This document shows, piece by piece, positions 15,140 through 21,661 of a stretch of 34,983 bases of DNA. Position 1 is the first letter of the stretch; each line of letters opens with the position of its first letter. Made by a program: the position numbers and the translations under genes. Where the stretch lies: contig JACPBB010000002.1 of assembly GCA_016180525.1 (NCBI GenBank), positions 289,044-324,026 of the forward strand. Direction: 5' to 3'. A model generated the notes under the pieces. That model did not search any database. It was not told the origin of the DNA and saw only the letters and a list, made by a program, of their open reading frames with translations. The stretch is from Parcubacteria group bacterium (lineage in GTDB: Bacteria; Patescibacteriota; Minisyncoccia; Phycocordibacterales; UBA2135).

Positions 15140-15140
15140 T
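15122..15140. promoter_or_regulatory. NrtR-type operator before nadK-nrtR
   Basis: TAGTGTG-CATGG-TACACTT matches the nadA operator in both arms with two arm changes. It covers the -10 box, so nrtR would repress its own operon. Confidence 0.75.
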
Positions 15141-15155
15141 AGTCACTATAGTAGT

Positions 15156-15998
15156 ATGAAGCGCAAAATTAACACATTATCCATTTTTTACCGAAAGGAC
15201 ACCACTCGTGCCAAACAGTGGCATGGGAAAATGGCTGCATGGCTCAAAAAAAAGCATCCATATATCCGCATTACTGATAAAAATCCTGACGCGCTTATCG
15301 TGCTCGGGGGTGACGGAGCCATTTTAGAAGCGGTTCAGCAATTTCAAAAAAAATCACAGGTTGTTCTTGGTTTTAACTTGGGCCACACGGGATTTCTTGC
15401 GTCGGCTCGCAAACAGCGTCTTTTTTTACCGTCCCTTGACGCATTTTTAAAAGGAAATTATAGAACAGTGAAGCGCATGATGATGGAAGTTGATGTCTGG
15501 CGAAAACATAAAAAAGTTTTTTCGGCATATTCGCTTAACGAAATTTCAGTGCAGAATATGCTGGGTATGGTTGAAATTAAAGTTTCCATTGATGGGCATA
15601 TCGTGCAATATATTCGCGGCACCGGAGTGCTTGTCGCTACAGCTACTGGTTCCACGGCATACAATCTTTCAGCGCATGGACCAATTGTTATGCCTGATAT
15701 ACAATGCATGATTCTTACGGAAATCATGGACCATAATATTCCGACCCCGAGTATTGTAATTAAAAAAAATCGCGAAGTTGAATTGCTGATTACCCGTTTT
15801 CGTGAACGCGGACTACTTACCATTTCAAAGACAAATGAACCGGCTGATGTGGTGGTAACATCTGACGGGGAACATATATATGCTCTAAAAGAAGGAGATA
15901 TTATAAAGATACGGCGAGCGCCGAGGCTCGTTACATTCGCGGAATTTGAGCCGAACTATTTTTTCAAAAGTTTACAAGAGAAATTTGCGTTTAAATAA
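15156..15998 (+). CDS. nadK: NAD kinase
   Basis: NAD kinase phosphorylates NAD to NADP. The 280-residue protein has the GGDG motif in LIVLGGDGAILEAV (D53), the family phrase GFNLGHTGFLAS, NEISVQN, and the conserved GTGVLVATATGSTAYNLSAHGPIV. The C-terminal DGEHIYALKEGDIIKIRRAP is the usual end. A GTG at 15126 opens the frame further, but it lies inside the operator and promoter, so the ATG at 15156 is used. The nrtR gene follows after 5 bp, forming a two-gene operon that NrtR probably represses. Confidence 0.95.
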   Translation: MKRKINTLSIFYRKDTTRAKQWHGKMAAWLKKKHPYIRITDKNPDALIVLGGDGAILEAVQQFQKKSQVVLGFNLGHTGFLASARKQRLFLPSLDAFLKGNYRTVKRMMMEVDVWRKHKKVFSAYSLNEISVQNMLGMVEIKVSIDGHIVQYIRGTGVLVATATGSTAYNLSAHGPIVMPDIQCMILTEIMDHNIPTPSIVIKKNREVELLITRFRERGLLTISKTNEPADVVVTSDGEHIYALKEGDIIKIRRAPRLVTFAEFEPNYFFKSLQEKFAFK

Positions 15999-16003
15999 TT
16001 TTT

Positions 16004-16684
16004 ATGAAAAAACATACAGTACGAAAAAAATATACGTTCGCGGTTTTGGCAGTTGATGTCGTGCTCTTTACCGTGATTGACGATACGCTACACACACTCC
16101 TCATTAAAATGAAAAAAAAGCCGTTTGAAGGTTCCTGGGCTCTGCCAGGAGGGCTCGTAAAACCAAACGAGGCGCCGAACGATGCCGCGAAACGGATTCT
16201 CAAAGAAAAAGCCGGAATCAGCAATGTGTATGTAGAACAGCTCTATACCTTCGGCAAGGTAAACCGCGATCCATTTGGAAGAGTCGTCTCCGTCGCATAC
16301 ATTGGACTTGTGCCTGTCTCTTCCGTAAGGCCAAAAACTACAAAAGAATATGAAGACATTGCGTGGGTGCCCGCTGGCGAGCTGCGTTCGTTCGCCTATG
16401 ATCACGCTGAAATTATTTCAACGGCAGTAACGAGACTTCAGGGGAAACTTACGTATACAAATATTATCTCGCACCTGCTTCCGGACACGTTTACGCTTGG
16501 CGAACTGCAGGATGTCTATGAAATAATTTTAAAAAAGAAACTTGATAAAAGAAATTTTAGAAAAAAAATTCTTTCGCTTCACATTATTACAAAAACAAAA
16601 GGCAGAACAAGCGGGGGAGCGCATCGTCCCGCCGCACTCTATCGGTTTTCTTCAAAAAAGCCGGAAATAGTAGAGATTTTGTGA
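16004..16684 (+). CDS. nrtR: NrtR-type Nudix-related transcriptional repressor of NAD metabolism
   Basis: NrtR binds ADP-ribose through a Nudix domain and DNA through a C-terminal winged helix; ligand binding releases DNA. The 226-residue product has a Nudix-like domain (about 10-150) with WALPGGLVKPNEAPNDAAKR, and a C-terminal part (about 155-226) with LLPDTFTLGELQDVYEIILKK and KRNFRKKILSL typical of NrtR winged helices. The catalytic REx2EE is RILKEK (E to I at 65, E to K at 69), so hydrolysis is unlikely and sensing is expected. The genes around it are all NAD genes, and four matching palindromes lie at their promoters. Confidence 0.92.
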   Translation: MKKHTVRKKYTFAVLAVDVVLFTVIDDTLHTLLIKMKKKPFEGSWALPGGLVKPNEAPNDAAKRILKEKAGISNVYVEQLYTFGKVNRDPFGRVVSVAYIGLVPVSSVRPKTTKEYEDIAWVPAGELRSFAYDHAEIISTAVTRLQGKLTYTNIISHLLPDTFTLGELQDVYEIILKKKLDKRNFRKKILSLHIITKTKGRTSGGAHRPAALYRFSSKKPEIVEIL

Positions 16685-16688
16685 TAAT

Positions 16689-16717
16689 TTGACAAATAAT
16701 ATTTTTTATGTTATATA
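16689..16717 (+). promoter_or_regulatory. Promoter of the nicotinamidase operon
   Basis: TTGACA (16689-16694), a 17-bp spacer and TATATA (16712-16717) preceded by TGT. The first operator lies about 30 bp past the predicted start point, as in a roadblock. A second promoter nearer the gene is possible near 16784 but poorly defined. Confidence 0.65.
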
Positions 16718-16752
16718 CTATATTGGAGGTTGTAAAAATTTTTGTGATATGT

Positions 16753-16771
16753 TAGTGTAACTTATACACGA
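16753..16771. promoter_or_regulatory. NrtR-type operator 1 before the nicotinamidase
   Basis: TAGTGTA-ACTTA-TACACGA, with one arm mismatch from the perfect palindrome. A right half-site TACACTA follows at 16786-16792, centred 21 bp away. Confidence 0.7.
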
Positions 16772-16817
16772 AGATATGGATTATATACACTATGCCCATA
16801 TATTTTTTACCCAAAGA

Positions 16818-16836
16818 AAGTGTAAAAAATACACTT
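16818..16836. promoter_or_regulatory. NrtR-type operator 2 before the nicotinamidase
   Basis: AAGTGTA-AAAAA-TACACTT is a perfect 7-bp arm palindrome. It is centred 65 bp after operator 1, about six helical turns. Confidence 0.7.
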
Positions 16837-16837
16837 A

Positions 16838-17061
16838 ATAACAAGAAGCCCGGATGCGCATACTTCTTAGGGGAGCGCGCGCACCTGAGCTGCTTGGAGA
16901 GAAGCACTCGGGAGCAGAGCTTCACGTAAGGTAGCGAAGCTATGCAAAAGTTCTTTAAAAATGACGGCGCGAACGCAAAAACTTCGCGCACCGGAATAAC
17001 CCGGTTCACCCGGCACGCCCGCCGCTCTCAGACGGATCTGCCACAGAAGGAGAGAAACGCC
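16838..17061 (+). other. Long structured leader of the nicotinamidase operon
   Basis: The gap 16685-17061 (377 bp) holds a promoter, two operators and this GC-richer leader. Three hairpins can be drawn: CCTGAG-C-TGCTT with AAGCA-CTCGGG (16884-16912, one bulge), AGCTTC with GAAGCT (16918-16941), and ACCGG with CCGGT (16990-17005). None is followed by a T run. An in-frame ATG at 16942 could give a 40-residue basic extension of the nicotinamidase. Confidence 0.5.
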
Positions 17062-17877
17062 ATGCGCGTACATCTACTCGTTATTGATCCTCAGAAAGAT
17101 TTCATGGATGACAAAGATTCAGCACTTCCCGTTCCCGGCGCGAACGCTGATATGAATCGCCTTGCCGCACTCATTCGGCGTGTCGGCCCGAAATTTGATG
17201 ACATTCACGTAACACTTGATTCGCACCGCGTGATTGACGTCGGTCATCCCGGAATGTGGAGAGACAAAGACGGCAACAAGCCCGCTCCGTTCACAATGAT
17301 TAGTCCCGATGATATCGCAAACGGCATCTGGACGCCGCGCAACCCTGACTTCAGAGCTCGGATGCTTGACTACGCAAAGGCGCTTTCAAAACAGGGCAAC
17401 TATCCGCTTATGGTGTGGCCGGAGCACTGCATTATCGGCACTCCGGGACATAATGTGCAGTCGGAATTGATGAAAGCTCTTATTGAATGGGAGCGGAAAG
17501 TATTCGCGAATGTTGATTATGTGGTCAAAGGCACCAACACGTTCACCGAGCACTATGGTGCTCTTATGGCGGAAGTTGTTGATCCCACCGACCCATCGAC
17601 AAGTCTCAACACCGCGCTTCTTGACGTATTGGCAGAGGCGGATATTGTCGCGATTGCGGGTGAAGCGCTTTCGCATTGCGTGAAATCAACGGTTACCCAG
17701 ATTGCTGACAATATCGGTGCCGACCACGTGAAAAAGTTCCATGTGCTCACTGATTGCTCAAGTCCTGTTCCGCAGGTTGGCAATGGCCCGGATTTCCCGG
17801 CGATTGCGAAGGCCTGGCTTACAGATATGGAGGGACGGGGCATGACGCTCACCACCTCCACGGAATTTCTCTCCTAA
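17062..17877 (+). CDS. pncA: Nicotinamidase-type cysteine hydrolase (long form)
   Basis: Nicotinamidase converts nicotinamide to nicotinate, which PncB then uses. The 271-residue protein has the family residues in order: D9 in IDPQKDF, metal ligands D53, H55 and about H62 in LDSHRVIDVGH, WPEHC with H122, K156 in VVKGTNTFTEHYGAL, and C206 in GEALSHCVKST. It is longer than the usual 180-215 residues, mainly through a 50-residue insertion before WPEHC. AAGGAG lies 9 nt before the ATG at 17062, which is why this start is chosen over the in-frame ATG at 16942. It heads a run of genes with VWA, phosphatase and kinase, after two NrtR-type operators. Base use is visibly more GC-rich than in the neighbours. 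Confidence 0.88.
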   Translation: MRVHLLVIDPQKDFMDDKDSALPVPGANADMNRLAALIRRVGPKFDDIHVTLDSHRVIDVGHPGMWRDKDGNKPAPFTMISPDDIANGIWTPRNPDFRARMLDYAKALSKQGNYPLMVWPEHCIIGTPGHNVQSELMKALIEWERKVFANVDYVVKGTNTFTEHYGALMAEVVDPTDPSTSLNTALLDVLAEADIVAIAGEALSHCVKSTVTQIADNIGADHVKKFHVLTDCSSPVPQVGNGPDFPAIAKAWLTDMEGRGMTLTTSTEFLS

Positions 17878-17908
17878 GGCAGTAAGGGCAAAGAGAGGAG
17901 TATGCACA

Positions 17909-18661
17909 ATGCCGAAACTCACTAAAGACGGAATGGAAAACCATCGCATCGGACGCGGACGTTTCACCTTCGCGGGCGCGCGCATAGAGCATCTGGGTGC
18001 GACCGAATACACGTTGGTTACAGTCGCGGTTGATGAGACCGGCTCGGTAAATGGATTTGCTGACGAGCTCCGCAGTATGCTTGTGATGGCTGTTGAAGCG
18101 TGCAAGAAATCTCCGCGCTCCGACAATTTGCTTTTGCGCGCGATCACTTTTTCCGATATGTACCCGAATGGGGTGAATGAAATTCACGGATTCAAGCCGC
18201 TTTCAGAAATTGACCCGCAGGCGTACCCAGCATTAAAACCAGGTGGATGGACACCCCTTTGTGACGCGTGTTACTCGTCACTCGGAGCGATGAATGAATA
18301 CGGCAAAAATTTGAGCGAGAACGACTTTGGCGTAAACGCGATCGCGTTTGTCATTACCGACGGCGGGGAAAATAGTTCTACCGCGACCATGAAGATGGTG
18401 AAGGACGAAGCGACACGCGGAATCTCAGGAGAAATCCTGGAATCCATGATTTCCGTGCTTGTCGGCATTAATGCCGGAAGCTGCACTCGGGAACTTGATG
18501 AATTCAAAAATGAGGCCGGCCTTTCTCACTTCGTGAATGCCGGAGAGGCAACTAAGGGCAAATTGGCAAAGCTTGCCGGATTTGTCTCCCGATCGGTTTC
18601 AAGTCAGTCGCAGGCGCTTGGCACTGGCGGTCCGAGCAAAGATATTTCGGCAACGATTTAG
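17909..18661 (+). CDS. von Willebrand factor A protein, TerY-like
   Basis: The 250-residue protein is mostly one VWA domain. The MIDAS metal site can be seen as D42-E-T-G-S46 (a DxSxS variant with Thr in the middle), T115 in GGWTPLCDAC, and D151 in FVITDGGENS. No signal peptide or membrane helix is present, so it is cytoplasmic. The C-terminal tail is Ser/Gly-rich and ends KDISATI. GAGGAG lies 8 nt before the ATG, 31 bp after the nicotinamidase stop. With the following PP2C and kinase it forms the set known as the TerY-P triad in Ter-linked systems, where VWA proteins act as metal-dependent scaffolds. The partners here are inferred from order. Confidence 0.85.
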   Translation: MPKLTKDGMENHRIGRGRFTFAGARIEHLGATEYTLVTVAVDETGSVNGFADELRSMLVMAVEACKKSPRSDNLLLRAITFSDMYPNGVNEIHGFKPLSEIDPQAYPALKPGGWTPLCDACYSSLGAMNEYGKNLSENDFGVNAIAFVITDGGENSSTATMKMVKDEATRGISGEILESMISVLVGINAGSCTRELDEFKNEAGLSHFVNAGEATKGKLAKLAGFVSRSVSSQSQALGTGGPSKDISATI

Positions 18662-18680
18662 TAATACAGCACTCCTTCAT

Positions 18681-18708
18681 GTGGAGGAGCATTCCTCCTC
18701 CACTTTTC
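18681..18708 (+). terminator. Terminator-like hairpin after the VWA gene
   Basis: GTGGAGGAG (18681-18689) pairs with CTCCTCCAC (18695-18703) around a 5-nt loop, then TTTTCT. It would reduce read-through into the phosphatase gene. Confidence 0.65.
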
Positions 18709-18710
18709 TA

Positions 18711-18741
18711 TAGAGCACCCAAAATGGTTTGGATGCTCTTA
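18711..18741 (+). other. TATAGAGC hairpin, copy A
   Basis: AGAGCACCCAAA (18712-18723) pairs with TTTGGATGCTCT (18728-18739) with one mismatch. It follows the terminator-like hairpin directly. The flanks TATAGAGC and GCTCTTAGGAAA resemble copy B at 21479-21508 before pncB. Confidence 0.6.
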
Positions 18742-18782
18742 GGAAAAAGCTCTTTGAAACAAAGCAGAAAGGAGAGACATAC

Positions 18783-19703
18783 ATGGCTATCTTTTTCACC
18801 GACCATTATTTTCACATTGGACAATCTCATTTGAAATCAGGTAAACCGTGCCAAGATTACGGGGCCTCTGGGGTATTTCTCAATACCGCTTATGCCGCAA
18901 TAAGCGACGGATGTTCAAGCGGAGGACAGACAGATATTGGAGCGAGGATTATAACCCTCGCGACAGTCTCCGCGCTTAAAGAATATTCCACAAAACCGAA
19001 TTCTATCCTTGTTCCCGAAGACCTCGCGTTTCCGGTTCACGGCATAAAAACAGAGCAGCATAGAATACTCTCTAGCGCTCAAGGACTTTTTAGTCTTACC
19101 GACAGAGATTTGCTCGCAACGTCGTTGTTTGCGAGCGTTGGGAAACATAGAAGCATCATTCACATAGAAGGCGATGGTGTTGTTGCCATACAAAAAAAAG
19201 ACGGGACCTTGCACCTTTTTCGTTTTGAATGGCCGCTGAATATGCCCTTTTATCCTATATATAGGGGCGAGTCATTGGAGCAGTTTGTAGAGGCCCATGG
19301 AAAAGAATTATCCTCACCATGTTTTATTGAGGAACGATGGATTCTCCGTCCGGACAATTCGTCTGACGGGCCCTTGTTTTTTAATCATACGCTTGCGGAG
19401 GGTATTTCTGGCATCACACTTTCGTCTCTCTCGAACTCTGATATGTTTGAAGACGCAGCATATTTTGTCTTGTTTACCGACGGGATTACCCACATTGAAG
19501 GAGCTGACTGGAAGGAAGCAGTTGCAGTGTTTCTCAAGTTCAAAAACGTTGCCGGAGAATTTCTAAAACGAAGAATGATTCACGGCACTAAAGAATTGGA
19601 ACGAAGTGGGTGTCGGATCATTGATGATATTGCTGGAGCAATCATCCGCGTCGCGAAAGAGAAGGATGAGGGAGGAGTTGAATGTCTGTCCGAAAACGCG
19701 TAA
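18783..19703 (+). CDS. PP2C-family serine/threonine phosphatase
   Basis: The 306-residue protein has the metal-binding motifs of PP2C-like (PP2C_2) phosphatases: CQDYG (D25), AISDGCSSGGQTDIGAR (D42, G43), FVLFTDGITH, and CRIIDDIAGA (D281, D282) at the C-terminus. The ATG at 18783 is preferred over the longer frame because AAGGAG lies about 10 nt upstream and places the catalytic domain at residue 1. It overlaps the kinase start by 22 bp, so the two are coupled. With the VWA gene it makes a TerY-P-like triad. It should reverse phosphorylation made by the kinase (inference). Confidence 0.88.
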   Translation: MAIFFTDHYFHIGQSHLKSGKPCQDYGASGVFLNTAYAAISDGCSSGGQTDIGARIITLATVSALKEYSTKPNSILVPEDLAFPVHGIKTEQHRILSSAQGLFSLTDRDLLATSLFASVGKHRSIIHIEGDGVVAIQKKDGTLHLFRFEWPLNMPFYPIYRGESLEQFVEAHGKELSSPCFIEERWILRPDNSSDGPLFFNHTLAEGISGITLSSLSNSDMFEDAAYFVLFTDGITHIEGADWKEAVAVFLKFKNVAGEFLKRRMIHGTKELERSGCRIIDDIAGAIIRVAKEKDEGGVECLSENA

Positions 19704-21415
19704 CGGACGTGGTGCTTGAGGGGCGGGGAAAGGTTACTGTTCGTCCCGGTGATTATGTTGCAACAGGAGGAGAGGGAGAAATTTATAGAATTAACAATAC
19801 GGTTATAAAAATTTACTCCGATCCACAAAAAATGAAACGCCAGAATTTCTCTGAAAAAATAAAAATTCTTTCTAACATAAAACATCCATACATCGTTGCG
19901 CCGAAGGGAATCGTCACGGAACACAAGGGAGTTCCAATCGGTTTTTACATGAGTTTTATCTCCGGAGAGCCACTCCCGCGTGTTTTTACGAATGATTTTA
20001 GGATCAGAGAAGGATTTACCGATAAGGATGCGATTGCACTCGTTGCCCGCATGCAGGAAGCGGTGCGGGCGGCGCATGACCATAGAGCGATTATGGCTGA
20101 CGCGAATGAATTAAACTGGATTGCGGTACTTGCCGGAAAAAACGGGCCGGAGCCGCGCGTGATAGATGTTGATTCGTGGGCGATCGGCAATTGGCCTGCT
20201 CAAGTTTTGATGCCGTCAATTAAAGACTGGCACACCAAGGGCTTCAACGAACTGACCGACTGGTTTGCCTGGGGTGTCGTGAGTTTTCAGGTTTTCACCG
20301 GCATTCACCCATACAAAGGGACGCTTACTAGCTTTGCGCCAGGGGACCTTGAGGGGAGAATGAAGGCGAACGCTTCGGTTTTCAGAAAAGGCGTTCGCTT
20401 AAATCGCGCAGTGAGAGATTTCTCTAAAATTCCCGGGCCGCTTCTTGATTGGTACGTTGAAACGTTTGAACGAGGCACACGCGCTATTCCTCCGTCTCCC
20501 TTTGTGACGGGGGCGGCAAAAGCTCCTGCTTTACAAGTGGTGCGGATGGTTACCACGAAGAGCGGGTCTCTTGTCTACGACCTCCTCTACAGAAAAGTTG
20601 GAGACAGGGCGATACAAATTTTCCCCTGTGGAGTTGTACTCTTTGCTTCGGGAAGTCTTGTGAATCTCTGGAGCAAACGAGAAATTGCCTCGGTTAAATA
20701 TTTCTCATGTGAAGTAGCGCGCGTGGAAGACGGGTGGCTCATCGCGGAGCGCGGGAATGGCGGAGTGAAATTTTCCTACGTCAACGAGCACTCACTTATT
20801 GAAACGGAACTTGTACCGCAATTAAAAATCACGAAAGTTATGCGCTATGAAAATCGGCTGTTTGCGATAACGGATGAAGGTGTTGCCGAGATAGTTTTTA
20901 GAAATCTTGGGAAGCCCATCATTTCTTTCGGACATACGTGGAGAGCGATGGTAAACGCCACGAAATGGTTTCATGGAGTGGGAATTCAAGACGCGATGGG
21001 AGCTGCCTATCTTATCCTGCCTTTTGGCGAGAAAGAGTGCGCTCATGTTCGCGTTCGTGAACTTGACGGATGTCGCCCCGTATCCGCGAGGGCGGGAGAG
21101 AGGATTGTTTCTATCATTGCGGCGGAGAAAAAAGGAAAGTATCAAAAATTTGAATTTTATTTTGATGACCGCTACACAACATATTCCGTTTTAAAAACGG
21201 ATGTGGACACTCCAGAGATGAATATCGCGATACTGCCCAAAGGAGTATGTGCAACAATTATTGATGACGGGGAACTCGTTATTTCCGTGCCGCGGACGGG
21301 AGTGGTAAATACTGTTTCTGACAAAGGCATCACTTCCGATATGATGCTCTCATGTGTTGGAGATAAGGTGGTGTACACGAAAGACGGAGAGGTTTGGTGG
21401 GTTCATATGAAATAA
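19682..21415 (+). CDS. Ser/Thr protein kinase-like protein (TerY-P/YegI type) with beta-rich C-terminal domain
   Basis: The 577-residue protein has an N-terminal kinase domain (about 20-290). The Gly-rich loop is GGEGEIY (29-35), the ATP lysine K43 in VIKIY, and the catalytic loop HRAIMADANELNW carries D140 with N145. The DFG equivalent is VIDVDSW with D162, as in YegI-like kinases. The APE-like part and a LTDWFAWGVVSFQVFTGIHPY helix follow. The last 280 or so residues are beta-rich, with repeating short strands that could form a propeller; the family is not recognised. The gene overlaps the phosphatase by 22 bp and uses the GGAGGAG about 7 nt before its ATG. No membrane helix is seen. Confidence 0.82.
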   Translation: MSVRKRVTDVVLEGRGKVTVRPGDYVATGGEGEIYRINNTVIKIYSDPQKMKRQNFSEKIKILSNIKHPYIVAPKGIVTEHKGVPIGFYMSFISGEPLPRVFTNDFRIREGFTDKDAIALVARMQEAVRAAHDHRAIMADANELNWIAVLAGKNGPEPRVIDVDSWAIGNWPAQVLMPSIKDWHTKGFNELTDWFAWGVVSFQVFTGIHPYKGTLTSFAPGDLEGRMKANASVFRKGVRLNRAVRDFSKIPGPLLDWYVETFERGTRAIPPSPFVTGAAKAPALQVVRMVTTKSGSLVYDLLYRKVGDRAIQIFPCGVVLFASGSLVNLWSKREIASVKYFSCEVARVEDGWLIAERGNGGVKFSYVNEHSLIETELVPQLKITKVMRYENRLFAITDEGVAEIVFRNLGKPIISFGHTWRAMVNATKWFHGVGIQDAMGAAYLILPFGEKECAHVRVRELDGCRPVSARAGERIVSIIAAEKKGKYQKFEFYFDDRYTTYSVLKTDVDTPEMNIAILPKGVCATIIDDGELVISVPRTGVVNTVSDKGITSDMMLSCVGDKVVYTKDGEVWWVHMK

Positions 21416-21445
21416 TTCGCTCAACTTCATTCTTTTTCATTTCTT

Positions 21446-21477
21446 GCGGCAGTTATAAAAACTTGCTGCCGCCTTTT
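21446..21477 (+). terminator. Terminator-like hairpin after the kinase gene
   Basis: GCGGCAG (21446-21452) pairs with CTGCCGC (21466-21472) around a 13-nt loop, then CTTTTAT. It sits 30 bp past the kinase stop. Confidence 0.6.
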
Positions 21478-21478
21478 A

Positions 21479-21508
21479 TAGAGCGCCTGAGGCACTTCGG
21501 GCGCTCTA
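21479..21508 (+). other. TATAGAGC hairpin, copy B
   Basis: TAGAGCGCC (21479-21487) pairs with GGCGCTCTA (21500-21508), and the stem continues inward with wobble pairs to a 4-nt loop GCAC. It directly follows a terminator-like hairpin, as copy A does. The 3' flank AAGAAAGAG resembles that of copy A. Confidence 0.6.
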
Positions 21509-21559
21509 AGAAAGAGTTCATACATTAAGCGGGATATTTGACTACGCTATTCACGATGG

Positions 21560-21588
21560 TTGACTATATTATAAATTCGTGTTATTTT
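21560..21588 (+). promoter_or_regulatory. pncB promoter (weak consensus)
   Basis: TTGACT (21560-21565), a 17-bp spacer and TATTTT (21583-21588) preceded by TGT. I see no copy of the NrtR-type palindrome here. Confidence 0.5.
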
Positions 21589-21601
21589 TAGCGCAGTCAG
21601 G

Positions 21602-21629
21602 TATCCTGCGTAATACCATACGCAGGATA
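21602..21629 (+). promoter_or_regulatory. 5' leader hairpin of pncB
   Basis: TATCCTGCGTA pairs with TACGCAGGATA (perfect 11 bp, 6-nt loop). It starts about 7 nt after the predicted transcript start and ends about 19 nt before the AAGGAGG ribosome-binding site. It may protect the transcript or be an operator for another regulator. Confidence 0.6.
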
Positions 21630-21661
21630 AAACAATGGGTCTTTGCAAAGGAGGCGCACAT

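Noticed and set aside
15126-15155. Upstream GTG start of nadK at 15126
   Set aside because: It lies inside the operator and promoter and would add ten residues without a ribosome-binding site.
16774-16792. Third NrtR-type operator before the nicotinamidase
   Set aside because: Only the right arm TACACTA is good; the left arm matches 3 of 7 positions, so it is noted as a half-site only.
21541-21661. NAD-binding riboswitch before pncB
   Set aside because: I see only a simple hairpin, not the conserved loops of the known NAD riboswitch classes as I recall them.
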